From NCBI GenBank assembly GCA_025716815.1, contig JAIXMN010000024.1, forward strand, positions 310,001 to 374,000: a stretch of 64,000 bases of DNA, read 5' to 3'. Origin of the DNA: Dichotomocladium elegans. Its lineage: Eukaryota > Mucoromycota > Mucoromycetes > Mucorales > Lichtheimiaceae. Shown one piece after another: positions 1 to 16,266 of the stretch. The stretch's first letter is position 1. Every line of letters begins with the position of its first letter. The position numbers and the translations under genes are program-made. The notes beneath the pieces were generated by a model. The model was not told the DNA's origin. It was given only the letters and a program-made list of their open reading frames with translations, and did no database searches.

Positions 1-125
1 ACACACAAGGAAAAAAAAAGAAAAGAAAGATAGCAGGAATGCGCTCCTCATCGGAAATATGCAGCCCTTTATTTCTTGCTGCCTCATTCTTTTATATCCG
101 CCCTCAAAATGGAAAGAAGCAAAAA

Positions 126-578
126 CTACCATAATGCCCGTCTTCTCTCTCTGTTTTGCTTGATCAACTGTCGTCGATAGCCGTCGTGCTTTGGTGCTAT
201 TTGCTCCACCGCCTTTGTCGTTGTTGTTGCTGCTGGAGACGCGATGCTCACGAAGAGTTCGGAGCATCCGAATTTCTCTGCAAGCTTTTTGCGTGTCCAG
301 GTGGCAGGATCCTCAAGCCGTAACTGACGCATTTCGGCAATTTGGGCTTCGGTCAGATTGTATTTCTTTTGATGGGGCGTGCGGAGAGGGGGTGCCGCTG
401 CAGCTTGTGTCTTGGAAGAGACGGGCGAATGGCGGGAGACAAAAATGCTACCGTCCTCCAGAATGGATTCAGTCACCGGAACACGGGGCGTGGTGGACAG
501 GTTGGTGATTTTGCTCTTCGTGGCATAGAACCGTCTAGCAGTACATGAGCGAGGGATGGAAATGGCGAATCGGAGCAT
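126..578 (-). CDS. MRPL20: Mitochondrial large-subunit ribosomal protein mL58 (MRP-L20 family)
   Basis: Single-exon ORF of 150 aa encoding a structural protein of the mitochondrial 54S large ribosomal subunit. The open frame extends 18 residues further upstream, but that stretch is Gly/Ser-rich and unlike a gene start. I chose the internal Met because it opens with MLRFAISIPRSCTARRFYAT, an Arg/Ser-rich, acid-free presequence typical of mitochondrial import. The centre carries the family hallmark: YNLTEAQIAEMRQLR, then DPATWTRKKLAEKFGCS, then FVSIASP. The tail is basic (KQNRERRRALW), as expected for an rRNA-binding mitoribosomal protein. The family assignment comes from recognising this MRP-L20 motif. 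The start codon is the least certain part. Confidence 0.85.
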   Translation of the reverse strand: MLRFAISIPRSCTARRFYATKSKITNLSTTPRVPVTESILEDGSIFVSRHSPVSSKTQAAAAPPLRTPHQKKYNLTEAQIAEMRQLRLEDPATWTRKKLAEKFGCSELFVSIASPAATTTTKAVEQIAPKHDGYRRQLIKQNRERRRALW

Positions 579-1304
579 GGTTTTTGGATAGTTGGAACTA
601 TTTAGCTGTCCCCCCCCTCCAACCCTTGACACGAAGAATAGGAAACCCGGCCGGCGTCAAAGCCACCCGCCCGAACGGGTCCAAAAAACAGGGATCGGGG
701 GGGGTGGTGGTGGTGGTGGTGGAAGGCGAGTGATTGGCCAATAAAAATTCACATGGGGGGAATTTATTTAACAGGTACCATTGTCCCCGGGCCAAAGCAA
801 AAACGTGGTGGACTCTTATCTGTCATCCCGACAGACAGACACATGAAAATATAAGAACTGTGCATGTCGTTTGAATGATCCTGTCACTTTTGATAGGAAG
901 TATGTTTGCCGCATTGATGTCAGCCCACGCCCGGGGCATTGACCATGGGATGTTTTTTTTTTTCGCTTTGTCATGAGCAATGGACACACTTTCCTTCTCG
1001 GTAGCGGTGTGTGAACGTGTGCTCAGGTATTAGGGCAATTGGTTGGTGCTACACATTCTCTATGACGACCGGGCTCTTTAGGAGCGATGATCGTGAAAGA
1101 TGATAATGCGTCTATTTTTATGCCACGCATCATAGCGCAAGTGAACGAGGGCAGGAACGCAAGCAGGTCTGCTACGGTATGACATCGGAACCAAATGACA
1201 TTATCACGCGATACAGGCCTGTATGCGTGTATAATCTTTTACCACAACGCGAGCACACGAGCTCTGCTTTTATTTTATTTTTTGCTCTTCCACTCAATTC
1301 TTTC
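579..1304. other. Intergenic region between mL58 and UMP-CMP kinase (divergent promoters)
   Basis: The genes on either side diverge, so this stretch should hold both promoters. It contains a GGT/GGTGG simple repeat near 698-722 and a T-run near 953-962. The open frames present are short and low-complexity, and I see no convincing gene. Confidence 0.5.
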
Positions 1305-2131
<827 letters not shown>

Positions 2132-2420
2132 TAGAGATAAGATCATCAAATACACATTATACATGCCCCCCTGTTTTTGGTATCTTGGATTATCCAAGTC
2201 AGCCTCATCGCTAGTTTAAGAAATTTCAAAAAAGACAGAAAATATCCGTGCGCATTGGTGTCACTAATGCTGCAGTATCACGCCATTCATGTGCTTCTAC
2301 CAACCATGGGAATTGCACGCATATCTCGTGGAAACTACTCTACTCAATCCTTTTTGCTACATTGATCGGCCGCTTCTATCATACTCCTTTCGTTTGTTCG
2401 CTATAAAATTCCAGTATTCG

Positions 2421-4017
2421 TCAGTCATCCGCCTGGCTATGTATGTCTGTCGTCACTTTACCATCACGAAGAACACTGTAAGCGGCCGATATCTTTTTAA
2501 ACTCAGCAGTGGCCTTCTTTTTATCGTCTGGATCAGAATATCTGTCCGGATGATGTTTCATTGCAAGGCTAACAAAGCAGTTCCCATGGGGAGGGAGTTT
2601 TTAACAGTGGTGGTTTCACATCAATGCCATGATTTTTTTTCCCTGCCCTCCACCCAAGTTTTTTACCCTCTAAACGCCGATTGAATATCAGCAGTGGACG
2701 CTTTTGGAGAGACGCCCAATGCTCTGTAATAGCCTTTGGGATCCATACCCGGAGCATCCATGCCTTCGCGCCAAGACGTTTTTTCGCGCGACCGATTGTG
2801 GTATTCCTGCCATGCGTTGTATCGATAGCGGTCCTCGAATGCATTGAATGCTTTTACCCAGTCGGAATCCCAAATGTGTGGGTCCTTTTGCTGAGCCTGG
2901 ATTTCACGTCTCCGCTGCCAATCTCGAACGTAGAGCGACAAAAGTGGGAAATACATGGCGAGGAAGGAGGTCAGGACAGTGGGGAGCACGATGCCAAGCT
3001 GTGGGAATTCTTTGTCCTGTCAGTAACATCACTCTATGGGTCAAGAGGAAATGCGAACTAGCCTCACCCAGTATGATCCGCTCATCCCACCAACACCGAC
3101 ACCGCCCGTCGCGGCCATCAGCGCTGCCATGCCTGCAGCGGACGCGATGGCCACCCGATTCCAGTCGTATATCTGTATGCCGCCAACACGGAGATCCTGG
3201 CCGTTTACGAACGTGCGCAGACTCCGGCCAAGATAATTCACGGTGTAGATGTATGCAGGATAATACACTGGCGCGCATTCCATGGCATCCACTGTTACCT
3301 TGACCTTGACGAACCGAGTCTCGTCCGCAGCATACTTGCGTCTCAGAAGGCTATCGGCGTAGACCTCTTCGTTGTCCTGGATGAATGCCCTGGCGAAGCG
3401 CAGGGCAGTGGTTGGATACAGATTGAATGGATCCACCGTGCGTTTCACGGATCGATAAGCTGCATCGAGGTCTTGGTAGGGCGGACGGTCCAAGAGCTGG
3501 GGTGTCAGCTGTGTCGCCTGTTGCAGGCTCTGGCCACTGCGAATCTTGTTCACCAGTCCTCGTCGGTATCTGTGAGACCCATAGATGTGGAGGCCAACAT
3601 GCTCGAGAGGAGAATAATCGCGGCTCCATTCATAACGCTCGTTCACCCAGACCTTATTGTCGAATTAAAAAATGAGAGAGACACGTCCCCTACCCCCCGC
3701 ATTTCTTTCACCCATTTACCCAACGCGTATCGTAGCCAACTTCGTCCTTTTTTGTTGCCGGATTGTACGTGCGTCGGAGTACTCTATGGCCCTAAAAAAC
3801 GACGCTTCCCCCGTGAGGAGCGGGGAGTGGGGGTGGAGAGAGAGAAAGAAAGATGAAGGTCGGCGCGGGTTAAAAAAACACCTACCACCTGAGCTTGGAC
3901 AATCTCTGCGCGAATACTTCCAGATATTATCCAAAAAGGGAGAAACGTTTCTTCCGGAGGACCGGACCGCTTCAGGCGCGCTGAGAAAAAGCCGCGACCA
4001 TGGAAATCTTCGAAGAT
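2421..4017 (-). CDS. Membrane protein with C-terminal J domain (Hsp40 type III), 5' end unresolved
   Basis: Four exons, 3889-4017, 3068-3652, 2667-2998 and 2421-2568, join in frame to 397 codons plus a missing first exon. The J domain is at the extreme C-terminus: YYRALGVSPKAST, then the HPD motif in LAMKHHPDRY, then KKISAAYSVLRD. It should therefore stimulate an Hsp70 as a type III J-protein. Upstream are hydrophobic stretches (VAIASAAGMAALMAATGGVG, and LPTVLTSFLAMYFPLLSLYV straight after the third junction), indicating an integral membrane protein with the J domain next to the last segment. The middle has a conserved-looking block (YSPLEHVGLHIYGSHRYRRG) that I cannot assign to a family. Reading frame stops at an in-frame TAG just before 4017, which fits a splice acceptor (CTAG), so the start codon lies further right. 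Mitochondrial or ER location is not determinable here. Confidence 0.72.
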
Positions 4018-5299
4018 CTAGAATGTCTTTGATGAGACTTCATTCCATCATCGGCATAGTTCCAAAATACTATACGTTGTCGGCAGCTTTTACGTGTTGT
4101 GTGAAGGGAATCGCCCGGATTTTGTCGGGAGCAGGCCCTTGCCCTTGGCCGGCCTTGGTGGTGGAATAGGGACGGTAAAATGCTTTAGGAGCGCGCCTAA
4201 TATGGAAGAGCAAGAGCATATATGCGTGGCAGGGAAGGCACGTGTTGACGTGCTAGAAGGGAAAAAAAAAAGTGAAACGAAATCAGCCGGATCAGAAAAA
4301 GGGTTGGGAAGGGGAATTTTTCTGCGCAAATCCATACGCTCAGATCAAAAACAATTTTACCCGTTTGCACCAGAACCGCTTAAAATAGACAAAGATGGGC
4401 GTAAAAGGAAATTGAAAATAGTTTACCCGTTCCACATCGCGCGCCCCACCCATTCGTCACAAGTCATCCTTCGTCGAGGGTTGGGTGGGGGCTGGGCAAG
4501 TCCATAGTTCGGCTCATCTCTAACTCCCCGTTCATCTGGTGGGGACTGGGCTGCTTGAATTCCTCTGGCTCGGAAGCCTTGCATGAATGCGGATGATGGA
4601 TAGCAATCCAACTTATTTATCGGATCAACCCAGAATCAGCCTCCCAACATGCGCCTGGGTTACACGCGAGTTATAATTTAACCGGGACTATCGGGATCCA
4701 AGGTCTGCCGGTCAAGCTTCAGAACGGGCGGTATCCAGCCCATTGTATGGGCACATCTCCGTGTCTGCGCGTTACGCTCGTGTATTGCATATTGACCCGG
4801 TAAGACTACGGATGAAGCGATGTTGGAACAAGTGCCACGAATAAATTGCGCATCGGTATCAACGTCTGGAATGGTGGGGGTCGGGCTTTATCTAAAATCA
4901 GGCAGCCATCCGAATGATTTGAAATGCTCCAACTTTCTCAGTGCCCGTTGTTCGTATGATCGACAAGTAACCCCAACCCTCGTTCTGATTTGCAGGGAAA
5001 TAGTTACAGACTTGTAGGTAGTACATCGAGACAGAGGCATGAAAAATAGACGATCGGCCTCTATCAAAGGGCAGGTTTGTGCTGGAAGAATATTTTAGAC
5101 GTCCGGACCCCCGACATTGAACGGATCAACTCGCGGAGGCCCATCTTTTCTCGATAAGGCAAGCAACGCTCTTAGATATGGGTAATCATTTTTCTTCTAT
5201 CTGACGTTGGGTATTAATTTTACCTTGTAGAAAAATCTATATAAAAAAAAAGAGAACCACCCCTCTTGCCGATCTGCACGTTTTTTCTCTAACTTCTTC
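4018..5299. other. Intergenic region upstream of the PDR transporter
   Basis: About 1.3 kb between divergent genes. The right part should be the promoter of the ABC transporter. The first exon of the J-domain gene is expected in the left part, but I could not pick one with a matching splice phase. I see no exact TCCGYGGA drug-response element; the nearest resemblance, TCGCGGA near 5132, is incomplete. Confidence 0.45.
5238..5245 (+). promoter_or_regulatory. TATA box of the PDR ABC transporter gene
   Basis: TATATAAA lies 55 nt before the ATG at 5300 and is followed by an A-rich stretch. A strong TATA suits an inducible efflux pump gene. Function is inferred from position and sequence only. 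Confidence 0.5.
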
Positions 5300-8200
5300 A
5301 TGGATACCGAAGCTATAGAAAAACAACCACAGCCGTGGTTGCGGGACAATCATAGCGAGGAAAGCGTGGGCGCCCCTCTTGGGCGGACGAAAAGTAGCGC
5401 TGGTGGATTCGGCGAGCGCTCTGGCAACGCCGTCGACTACGATGACGCTATGAACACCTATGAAGAGATGCGCCGCGAGCTCACCAAACAATCAACTATC
5501 CGAGCAAGCCATAAAGACGATCTGGAAAAGGGAGCTCCAGAACAATTCGATCTTACTGACTATCTTACCGGCATCGACCGTCGCAGAGGCGAAGAAGGCT
5601 TCCAGCCCAAGCATCTCGGTGTGGTTGTCAAAAATCTGACTGTTAAGGTAAAAATAAAAAAAACTTGTCGCCATTTTTTTCCCCTTTGAGCAGTTATTGA
5701 TCGCTATTTTATATATCCTTAGGGTATTGGCGCTGATGCGGAATGGATCCCTACGCTGACGACTGTTGCAGAGAAGATGTTCAAATTCTGGAACTGGAAT
5801 CGCAAAATGGGTCACGATCGTACTATCCTGCACGATATCACCGCCTTCTGCAAGCCCGGTGAAATGCTCTTGGTCCTCGGTCGTCCTGGCTCAGGCTGCA
5901 CAACTCTGCTTCGTGTGATGTCCGAGCTCAGACAAGGTTTTACCGAAGTCACCGGCGACGTCAAGTATGGTGGCATCGATGCCCGCGAATTTAGCAAGCT
6001 CTATCGCGGTGAAGTTGTTTACAACGAAGAGGTAAAGTGTAGAAAAAAAAATTGTGCAACAGAGCAAAAATATTCATCCTGTTTGCTCTTCTGCAGGAGG
6101 ATATCAATTACCCTACTTTGACGGCCAAACAAACGCTCCAATTCGCACTCCGCTGCAAGACACCCGGAAAGCGTCTCGAAGGCGAAGGCTCGAAGCAGTT
6201 TGTCGACAATGTCATTTATATGCTCGGCAACATGCTTGGTCTTGTTAAACAGATGGACACCATGGTCGGTAACGAATTTGTCCGTGGTCTTTCTGGTGGT
6301 GAGCGTAAACGCTTGACTATCTCCGAGGTTATGACAACCGGTTCCTGTATCAACTGCTGGGATTGCTCGACCCGTGGTCTGGATGCCTCATCCGCGCTCG
6401 ATTATGTCCGTTCTCTTCGAATCATGACCGATATCCTCAAGAAGACTACCATCTCCACCTTATACCAAGCTTCCGACAGTATCTTTAACACATTTGATAA
6501 TACGCTTGTCCTGTACGATGGTCGCTGCATCTACTTTGGCCCCGTCAGCCAGGCCAAGGGGTACTTCGAGGACCTTGGTTTCTACTGCCCTCCACGCAAA
6601 TCCGTCCCTGATTTCTTGACTGGTATCACCAACGCTCAAGAGCGTGAGCCCAAGCCCGGATTTGAGGGCAAGGTGCCCAACAGCGCCAAGGAATTCGAGG
6701 ATGCCTACCGCAACTCCGAAATCTTCAAGCAGATGCTCGACAAGATCGCTCAGTACGAAGAAGAAGTCAATTCCACCCGTCCCGATATAGCCTTCCGACA
6801 AGCTGTTGAGGAGGCTCACCAGAAGCACGCTGCTAAGCACTCGCCTTTCACAGCATCTCCCTTCCAACAAATCAAGGCTCTTACGATTCGTCAATTCCTT
6901 CTTATCTATGGTAAGCCGTTGCTAATCTGAACAGTCCCAACCTTGTTGCTCACCTTACATTTCATCTTGCAGGTGATAAGGGTGCTCTTGTTTCCCGTTT
7001 CGGTGGTGTCATCGTAAAGGGTCTTATCATGGCTTCTGTCTTCTTCCATATGCCCAAGGAAGCCTCGGGTGCATTCTCCCGAGGTGGTTTCCTCTTCTTC
7101 AGTATGACCTTCAACTCTCTCATCTGCCAGGCCGAACTCGCTACATTCATGCAAGGTCGTGGTGTCTTGGAGAAGCACAAATCGTTCGCGCTGTACCGCC
7201 CCATGTACTTCTACATTGCTCAGGTGGCTGCTGATATTCCGCTCTCTTTCATCCAGGTCATCGTCTTCGAGCTTTGCGTGTACTTCATGGCCGGTTTGAA
7301 TTTGACCGCTGGTCAGGTAATTGAGTTGACACACACACACGCGCACTCTTTTTTATCAATGAGCGGTTCATGCTGACGTAAATGCTATTGTAGTACTTCA
7401 CCTACTTGATCAACTTGACCTTCCTCAATCTGTGCATGAACGGTTTCTTCCGTATGTTTGGTTCTTTCTCGCCCAATTTCTTCTTGGCTTCCCAAGCATC
7501 CAGTACGATCCTGATTGCTTTGCTCATCTACTCTGGTTACTTGATCGCCTACACGCACATGCACCCCTGGTTGATGTGGATCTACTGGATTAACCCGATG
7601 GCCTACGCTTTCAAGGCTATCTTCTCCAACGAAATGCACGGCAACTACTTCCCCTGTACCGGAAGTGCCAACTCGGTCCCAGCTGGCCCGGCCTATGAGC
7701 ACGTCGATCAGGCCTACAAGGCATGTATCATTCCTGGTGCGGGACCAGGTGCGGAGGCTGTTCTTGGTGATGACTACCTGAAGCAGAAGTTCGGTTACAA
7801 TGCCAGCGAGCGCTGGATTGACTTTGTTGCTGTTGTGCTTTTCTTCCTTTTGTTCACTGTGGTCACTGCGCTCTCGATGGAATACTTCCAAGTCGGCGGC
7901 GGTGGAGGCTCCCAGGTCAAGGTCTACAAGCGTAACCGAGCGCCGGCTGATGATCCTGAAGAGCTTGCGAAGAAGCGAATGGCTAACAAGAATGACAAGT
8001 TTGAGGCCGTTACGGACGGTACCACATTCTCCTGGCAACACATCGATTACACCGTCCCTGTCAAGGGCGGTACCCGACAGCTTTTGAACGACATTGGCGG
8101 TATTGTTCGTCCCGGCCATCTGACGGCGCTGATGGGCTCCTCCGGTGCAGGCAAGACTACGCTGCTTGATGTCCTGTCGCAGCGCAAGACCATTGGTAAA

Positions 8201-9984
8201 ATCGAAGGCCGCATGTACCTCAACGGCGAGAAGCTCTTCAGCGACTTTGAGCGTATTACGGGTTACTGCGAGCAGATGGATGTCCACAACCCCAATGCCA
8301 CTGTCCGCGAAGCGTTGAAGTTCTCTGCCTATCTGCGTCAGCCTGCTGAGGTCCCCAAGGCCGAGAAGGATGCCTATGTCGAACAGATCATCGGACTTCT
8401 TGAGATGGAGAACATTGCCGATGCGTTGATTGGTACTGCGAGCAGCAACAAGGGTATTTCTGTTGAGGAGCGCAAGCGTCTTACGATCGGTGTCGAACTT
8501 GTTGCCAAACCTAAACTTCTCTTCCTTGACGAGCCCACCTCAGGTCTTGATGCGCAGTCGTCGTTCAACATCATCCGTTTCATCCGCAAGCTTGCCGACG
8601 CTGGCTGGCCTGTGTTGTGTACCATCCATCAACCCTCGGCCACGCTGTTCAGCTACTTTGACCATCTACTCCTGCTTGTCCGCGGCGGTCGTACTGCTTA
8701 CCACGGTGAGATTGGTGAGGATGCCAAGACCATGATTGAATACTTCGAGAGCAACGGCGCGTCCAAGTGCTCGCCTAGCGCCAATCCTGCCGAATACATT
8801 CTTGAGGTCGTCGGTGCCGGCACGTCTGGTGTCGCTCAGGCTGATTGGGCTGAGATCTGGGCTAACTCGAAGGAAGCCAAGGCGCTTCATGAGGAACTTG
8901 AGGAAATCCACGCTACGGTCGACCAGAACCAGAAGAAGAACCCTCGCACCTATTCGCTCAGCTTCTTCCAGCAGTTCATGATTGTGTACAAGCGCTTGAA
9001 TGTTTCTTACTGGCGCTCGCCCTCTTACAACGTCGGTCGTCTCATCAAGGTTATCTTCGTTGCGTTGATGTCTGGTTTCTCCTTCTGGAAACTCTCCGAT
9101 GCTGCATTTGACTTGGAAAACAGGTAAAAGAAGGCTTTCTCTATTGGATGCTGCAGGAATCTTTTATACTGATCTTTTTTTGGGGCGCACATAGACTGTT
9201 CTGTATTTTCTGTACGCTTATCATGGCCAACTCTTTGATCGTCTTGGTTCAACCCCGTTTCATGGAAGAACGCCAATGGTTCCGTCGTGAGCATGCGTCA
9301 AAGTACTACGGCTGGGCTCCGTTTGCTTTGTCGTGTATTCTTGTGGAGATTCCTTATATCTGGGTCTTTGATGCCATCTTCATGTTCTGCTTCTACTGGA
9401 CAGCTGGTCTCCAGAACACGTCCGACCGCGCCGGTTACTTCTACTTGTTGTTCGGTTCCTTCTTGGGCTTCTCGATCTCGTTCGGTCAGCTCATTGCTGC
9501 GTTCTCGACGACGCCAACGATGGCTGCTGTGATCAACCCGTTCTTCTCATCGATTCTTATTCTTTTCGCGGGTCTGATGCAGCCTCCGGAGAAGATGCCC
9601 CACTTCTGGAATGCCTGGATGTACTGGCTCGATCCATACCACTACTTGATCGAGGGTTTCATTGTCAACGAACTGCACGACTTCAAGGTCAACTGCCGCG
9701 ACGAGGATATCCTTGCGTTCCACCCCCCGCCCGGCTTGACCTGTGCCGAGTATACCGAAACGTTCTTCGCCACGGGCGGACCAGGCTACATTCGCGAGAG
9801 CTCGCTCAACAGCACCGAACTTTGCGACTACTGCCCCTTCGAGTATGGTGACCAGTACTTTGAAGCGCTCGGTTGGTCCTTCGACAACCGTTACAGAGAT
9901 TTCGGTATCCTGCTCGGCTTCTGGATCTTCAACATCCTTGCATTTGTCTTCTTTGTCTGGCTCTTCCGTAAGCCAAGACGTTAA
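5300..9984 (+). CDS. Full-size PDR/ABCG multidrug efflux transporter
   Basis: Plasma-membrane ATP-driven pump of the pleiotropic drug resistance type, exporting xenobiotics and lipids. Six exons (5300-5647, 5723-6031, 6097-6910, 6973-7316, 7394-9123, 9195-9984) join in frame to 1444 aa, normal PDR length. The order is NBD1-TMD1-NBD2-TMD2. NBD1 shows the fungal PDR degenerate Walker A GRPGSGCTTLL (Cys in place of Lys), a good signature LSGGERKRLTI, and the degenerate Walker B INCWDCSTRGLDAS. NBD2 has a canonical Walker A GSSGAGKTTLL and Walker B LLFLDEPTSGLDAQ, but a degenerate signature VEERKRLTIG. One composite ATP site should therefore be catalytic, as in Pdr5. Each TMD has about six hydrophobic helices. 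The large last extracellular loop (CRDEDILAFHPPPGLTCAEY and onward) is Cys-rich, as in the family. The substrate cannot be deduced. No truncation or frameshift is seen. Confidence 0.96.
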
Positions 9985-11244
9985 ACGATTCCTCGACTAT
10001 ATTTCTCCCCCTCACCCCTTCATAGACATCTATCCCCACCCCCCAAAAGAGGATTACTTTTGCCTTTCTTTCTTCGCTTTGTATTATCCGCACATTTGCA
10101 TGTAAGATACTCTATTATCATCCTGTCATATAATAATAAATGCTTTCCATATGAGTCTGCAAAAAAAAACTCCTATTTTGTTGCCAAGTGCAATGGATAC
10201 ACCCAACTCTTTGGTTTTTCACCCCCTCAAGTCCAGATCGCAGCGAAAGGTTGGTTATGACTAAGGCGGTAAAGTGATGTGGGTGGGGAGTGCGAAGTTT
10301 TTGTCTGAGAAAGAAACCAGTGCGTTCAATATTTACCCATCCAAAAATTTCGGGGTGGGGGGGGGAAGAAAGTGTGATAACATTGATCAGGTTTCGATTG
10401 ATATAGTGGAGGTTCTCCATACACAGAATGGGGTCAAATGCGAAAATAAACTTCGTTTCCGGATAACAACGCGTAGGCAGTGTCATATTTTCTGTGTATG
10501 TGTGTGTAGATGGGCATTGAGGTGGGCGGGGTAGAGGTAGGGGTGGGGTGGGGGACGGGTGTAATTTTTTTTTATCCATGGAAGATGGCGTTGTTTTATT
10601 AAGCAGATTTATAATTTTTTTTCCGGGGATGATGATAAAAATCAAAACCAATGCCCCACATTCAAAAACACCAGCCCCCCCCGCATGGGCTTTTTGGTAT
10701 GTGCTCAATCAAAGTGGCATCCCGGATTACAGACTGGTATTGTGTCTGTCTTGTCATACAACATCATGTTCATGGCCACTGGTTTTGGACTTTTGGTTTT
10801 GGTCATGCAGGACCTTGTTGGATAGACGCTTGCTGATGATTATCACGGTTACACGAATAAACCATTGCGCAGAAAAGGTCTTCTCGTCCAGGAGACATCC
10901 TCCACCGCATATCTCGACTATGTTTCATCGAAGCCCAATGTGTATGTGTGTATGTGCGCGTGTGTGCAGAGAATGTCCTAAGGACTAAGCCAGGAATTGA
11001 GATAAATCGCTCGGCGTTCTGATTTCGTTTATGCTGACAGATGGTTAAGCGTCGTGAGAATGACGATACATTTACAGGGCCATTTCATTCCATGCCCCGC
11101 CATCCAATCACGGTAACCCAATAACCATCAACCTCACTCACTCTCTTTTTTTTTTTTCAAGGGCGCGTATATAGATTTGCTCTGTTTCAAAATGCAATCA
11201 AAAGCTCTTGTTTCTCCTTCTCTCTTTTTCCCTTTTCGCGCTTG
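9985..11244. other. Intergenic region between the ABC transporter and the peroxisomal carrier
   Basis: Holds the ABC gene 3' UTR and the carrier promoter. It has several G-runs (10359-10367, 10537-10557) and GT tracts (10497-10508). A 196-codon minus-strand open frame (10118-10708) has no family features and looks fortuitous. Confidence 0.45.
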
Positions 11245-12376
11245 ATGACCACGCAGTTGACGCTTCCTCCATTTGGTCATGCCGTGGCTGGATCCGCGGG
11301 TGCCATGTTTGCTCTGGCTCTTGTTTATCCCTTGGATATGTAGGTGGAACGCCTTCCTTTCCACCCACCTCACAAGAGAAAGAAAAGCTAATGTTCAGCA
11401 CGATCTCTATTTTTTCCCCTCTCTCGTGATATATATATATTATATAAAGCATAAAGACTCGTATCCAAGTGCAGGCGAAGCATGAGACGCTCGGTGAGGA
11501 GGATCAGGAACATTATACATCGGCATTAGACGGCATCCTGAAGATCATGGAAAAGGAGGGCATCCACGGCCTGTATGCGGGTCTGGGGTCGTCGCTCCTC
11601 GGTACGGCTTCGACGAACTTCACCTACTTTTACTGCTACTCCATGATCCGCGACATGTACAACAAGCGATTCAATCCTGCCGCGGGCACGCTATCGACCG
11701 GCCTGGAGTTGCTCCTCGGCGCGGCCGCGGGCGCGCTCACGACGCTCGTGACGACGCCTGTGGCACTCGTGACCACTCGCCAGCAGACGCTGCCAGCCTC
11801 GGAGCGCCAGAGCCTCATGTCGACCTGCATGTCCATCGTCGCGGAGGAGGGTGTCCAGGGTCTCTGGAGAGGCGTCAGGCCCTCGCTCATCCTCTGTGTC
11901 AATCCGGCCATCACTTATGCAAGCTTCGAGAAAATGAAGGAGTTTGTCCTGCAGTCCCTGCAGATGAAGATGACGCCCGGCGTCGCTTTCGTCGTCGGTG
12001 CCCTCAGCAAGACCCTCGCCACCATCATCACCTACCCCTACATCATGGCCAAGGTCCGTCTACAGTGGAAACCATCGAAGGACATCCAGGACAAGGTCAA
12101 GCCCTACAATGGGGCCATCGATGTGCTCACGCGTGTGCTTCACACCGAAGGCTTCTTGGGATGGTATAAGGTATTAAAGAAAACTAGGGGTTTTCATTCA
12201 TCATCGTCCCGTTACTTAAACCTTGCGTCGCCGCTTTATTATTCTAGGGTATGGGTGCTCAGATCTTCAAGGCCGTTCTCTCGCAGGCTCTGCTCTTTAT
12301 GATGAAAGATCTCTTTACCCGCTATACTGTCGTCGCCTATGCCTTGTTGCTTAGAGCCTCCAGACAAAAAGCTTAG
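11245..12376 (+). CDS. ANT1: Peroxisomal adenine nucleotide carrier (PMP47/ANT1 type, SLC25 family)
   Basis: Mitochondrial-carrier-family protein that by family exchanges ATP/AMP across the peroxisomal membrane for fatty-acid activation. Exons 11245-11339, 11450-12170 and 12248-12376 join in frame to 314 aa, the standard three-repeat carrier length. Repeat 1 has the carrier signature PLDIIKTRIQVQ, restored across the first intron by using the acceptor before 11450. Repeat 2 has TTPVALVTTRQQT, with Val where most carriers have Asp/Ile. Repeat 3 has YPYIMAKVRLQW. These altered second and third signatures are typical of PMP47/PMP34 rather than mitochondrial ADP/ATP carriers. Six membrane helices can be traced. 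An alternative is another peroxisomal or ER member of SLC25. Confidence 0.85.
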
Positions 12377-12704
12377 ACTATTTATATGCATAGACATTTT
12401 TTTCTGTACATAGTCGGCCTGCTTCCTCCCCTCGCCTCCATCCAATTCGGATCATATCCTCCATCTCTGTTTTCTTCTAGTAGAATTCCTCACCTCTCCC
12501 CAATCACAACCAAACTATCAAGAACCAACATCTCCACCGATGCTGCTAACCCGCAGATGTTTCTTCTTTTTTTTTGTTTGTTTGTATGTTTTCCTTTACG
12601 CATTAATTACAAGAGTACAAAAAATACAAGTACAATCTCAATTGACTCTCTCTCTCTCTCTCTTTCCCGGTTTATCACCAGGCCTTTTTTGTTGTTTATA
12701 GTTA
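12377..12704. other. Convergent 3' ends of the carrier and Miro genes
   Basis: About 330 nt between two facing stop codons, containing a CT microsatellite (12646-12662) and T-runs. It should contain both polyadenylation regions. No gene is seen. Confidence 0.5.
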
Positions 12705-15721
<3,017 letters not shown>

Positions 15722-16266
15722 GCCGGTAATGACTTGTTATTGGAAGGGGATGGGTGATGTAGAATAACACTTCGGAAAGGAATGCACGAGCGAATGGAGA
15801 AGTGAATGAAAAGGGATTATGTTGCCCCGCGGGATTAGTTCGTGCAAGAGTTTTTAGTGGAAGGTTGGGGGGGCGGAAGAGTAAGTGGAGATAGGTAGGG
15901 TAGGTCAAGGGGGACGGGGAGGAGCGCGGAAAAAAAAGGGCGTTGACGGTCTTGGTCGAACGAGGCGGACCCTTGAAGTCACGATCACGCCCGCTTTGGA
16001 CAACGTTGTTTTTTTTCATATATTAGAGTCCCCCTGCTTTCTTTTCTTTAACTGCGAAAATAAGCAGCCCAGTCCTCTCCTCGGATGGCATAAAAGGACA
16101 TTGCCTTTGCAAAAAGAATTAGAAGTTGTAGGGATAAAAAATAAAAGATCCAACGGGCAACAATAACAAAAAAAAAAGAGGGCGTGCTCCCAACGTATGG
16201 TCTAAAGCTGTGTGTGTTTTATTGTAGGTTTGTACGGGTATCTCCCATAGTCCCATTTTCAATCAG
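15722..16266. other. Intergenic region upstream of GEM1
   Basis: About 545 nt between two minus-strand genes, serving as GEM1 promoter and OTU1 3' flank. It contains an A-run near 16170 but no convincing gene. Confidence 0.5.

Noticed and set aside
579..632. N-terminal extension of mL58
   Set aside because: The extra 18 residues (SRVGGGGQLNSSN) would mask the mitochondrial presequence, so the internal Met was preferred.
4090..4335. 81-codon minus-strand frame as first exon of the J-domain gene
   Set aside because: Its GTAAAA donor leaves phase 2, whereas the next exon needs phase 0; composition is also low-complexity.
5120..5140. Candidate pleiotropic drug response element upstream of the ABC gene
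   Set aside because: The sequence is TCGCGGA, one base short of the TCCGYGGA consensus; no other match was seen.
7385..8287. 300-codon minus-strand open frame
   Set aside because: It lies wholly antisense to the ABC transporter exon and has no family features; it reflects codon bias of the real gene.
10118..10708. 196-codon minus-strand open frame between the ABC and carrier genes
   Set aside because: Built largely from G/C-run and CA-repeat sequence with no recognisable domain.
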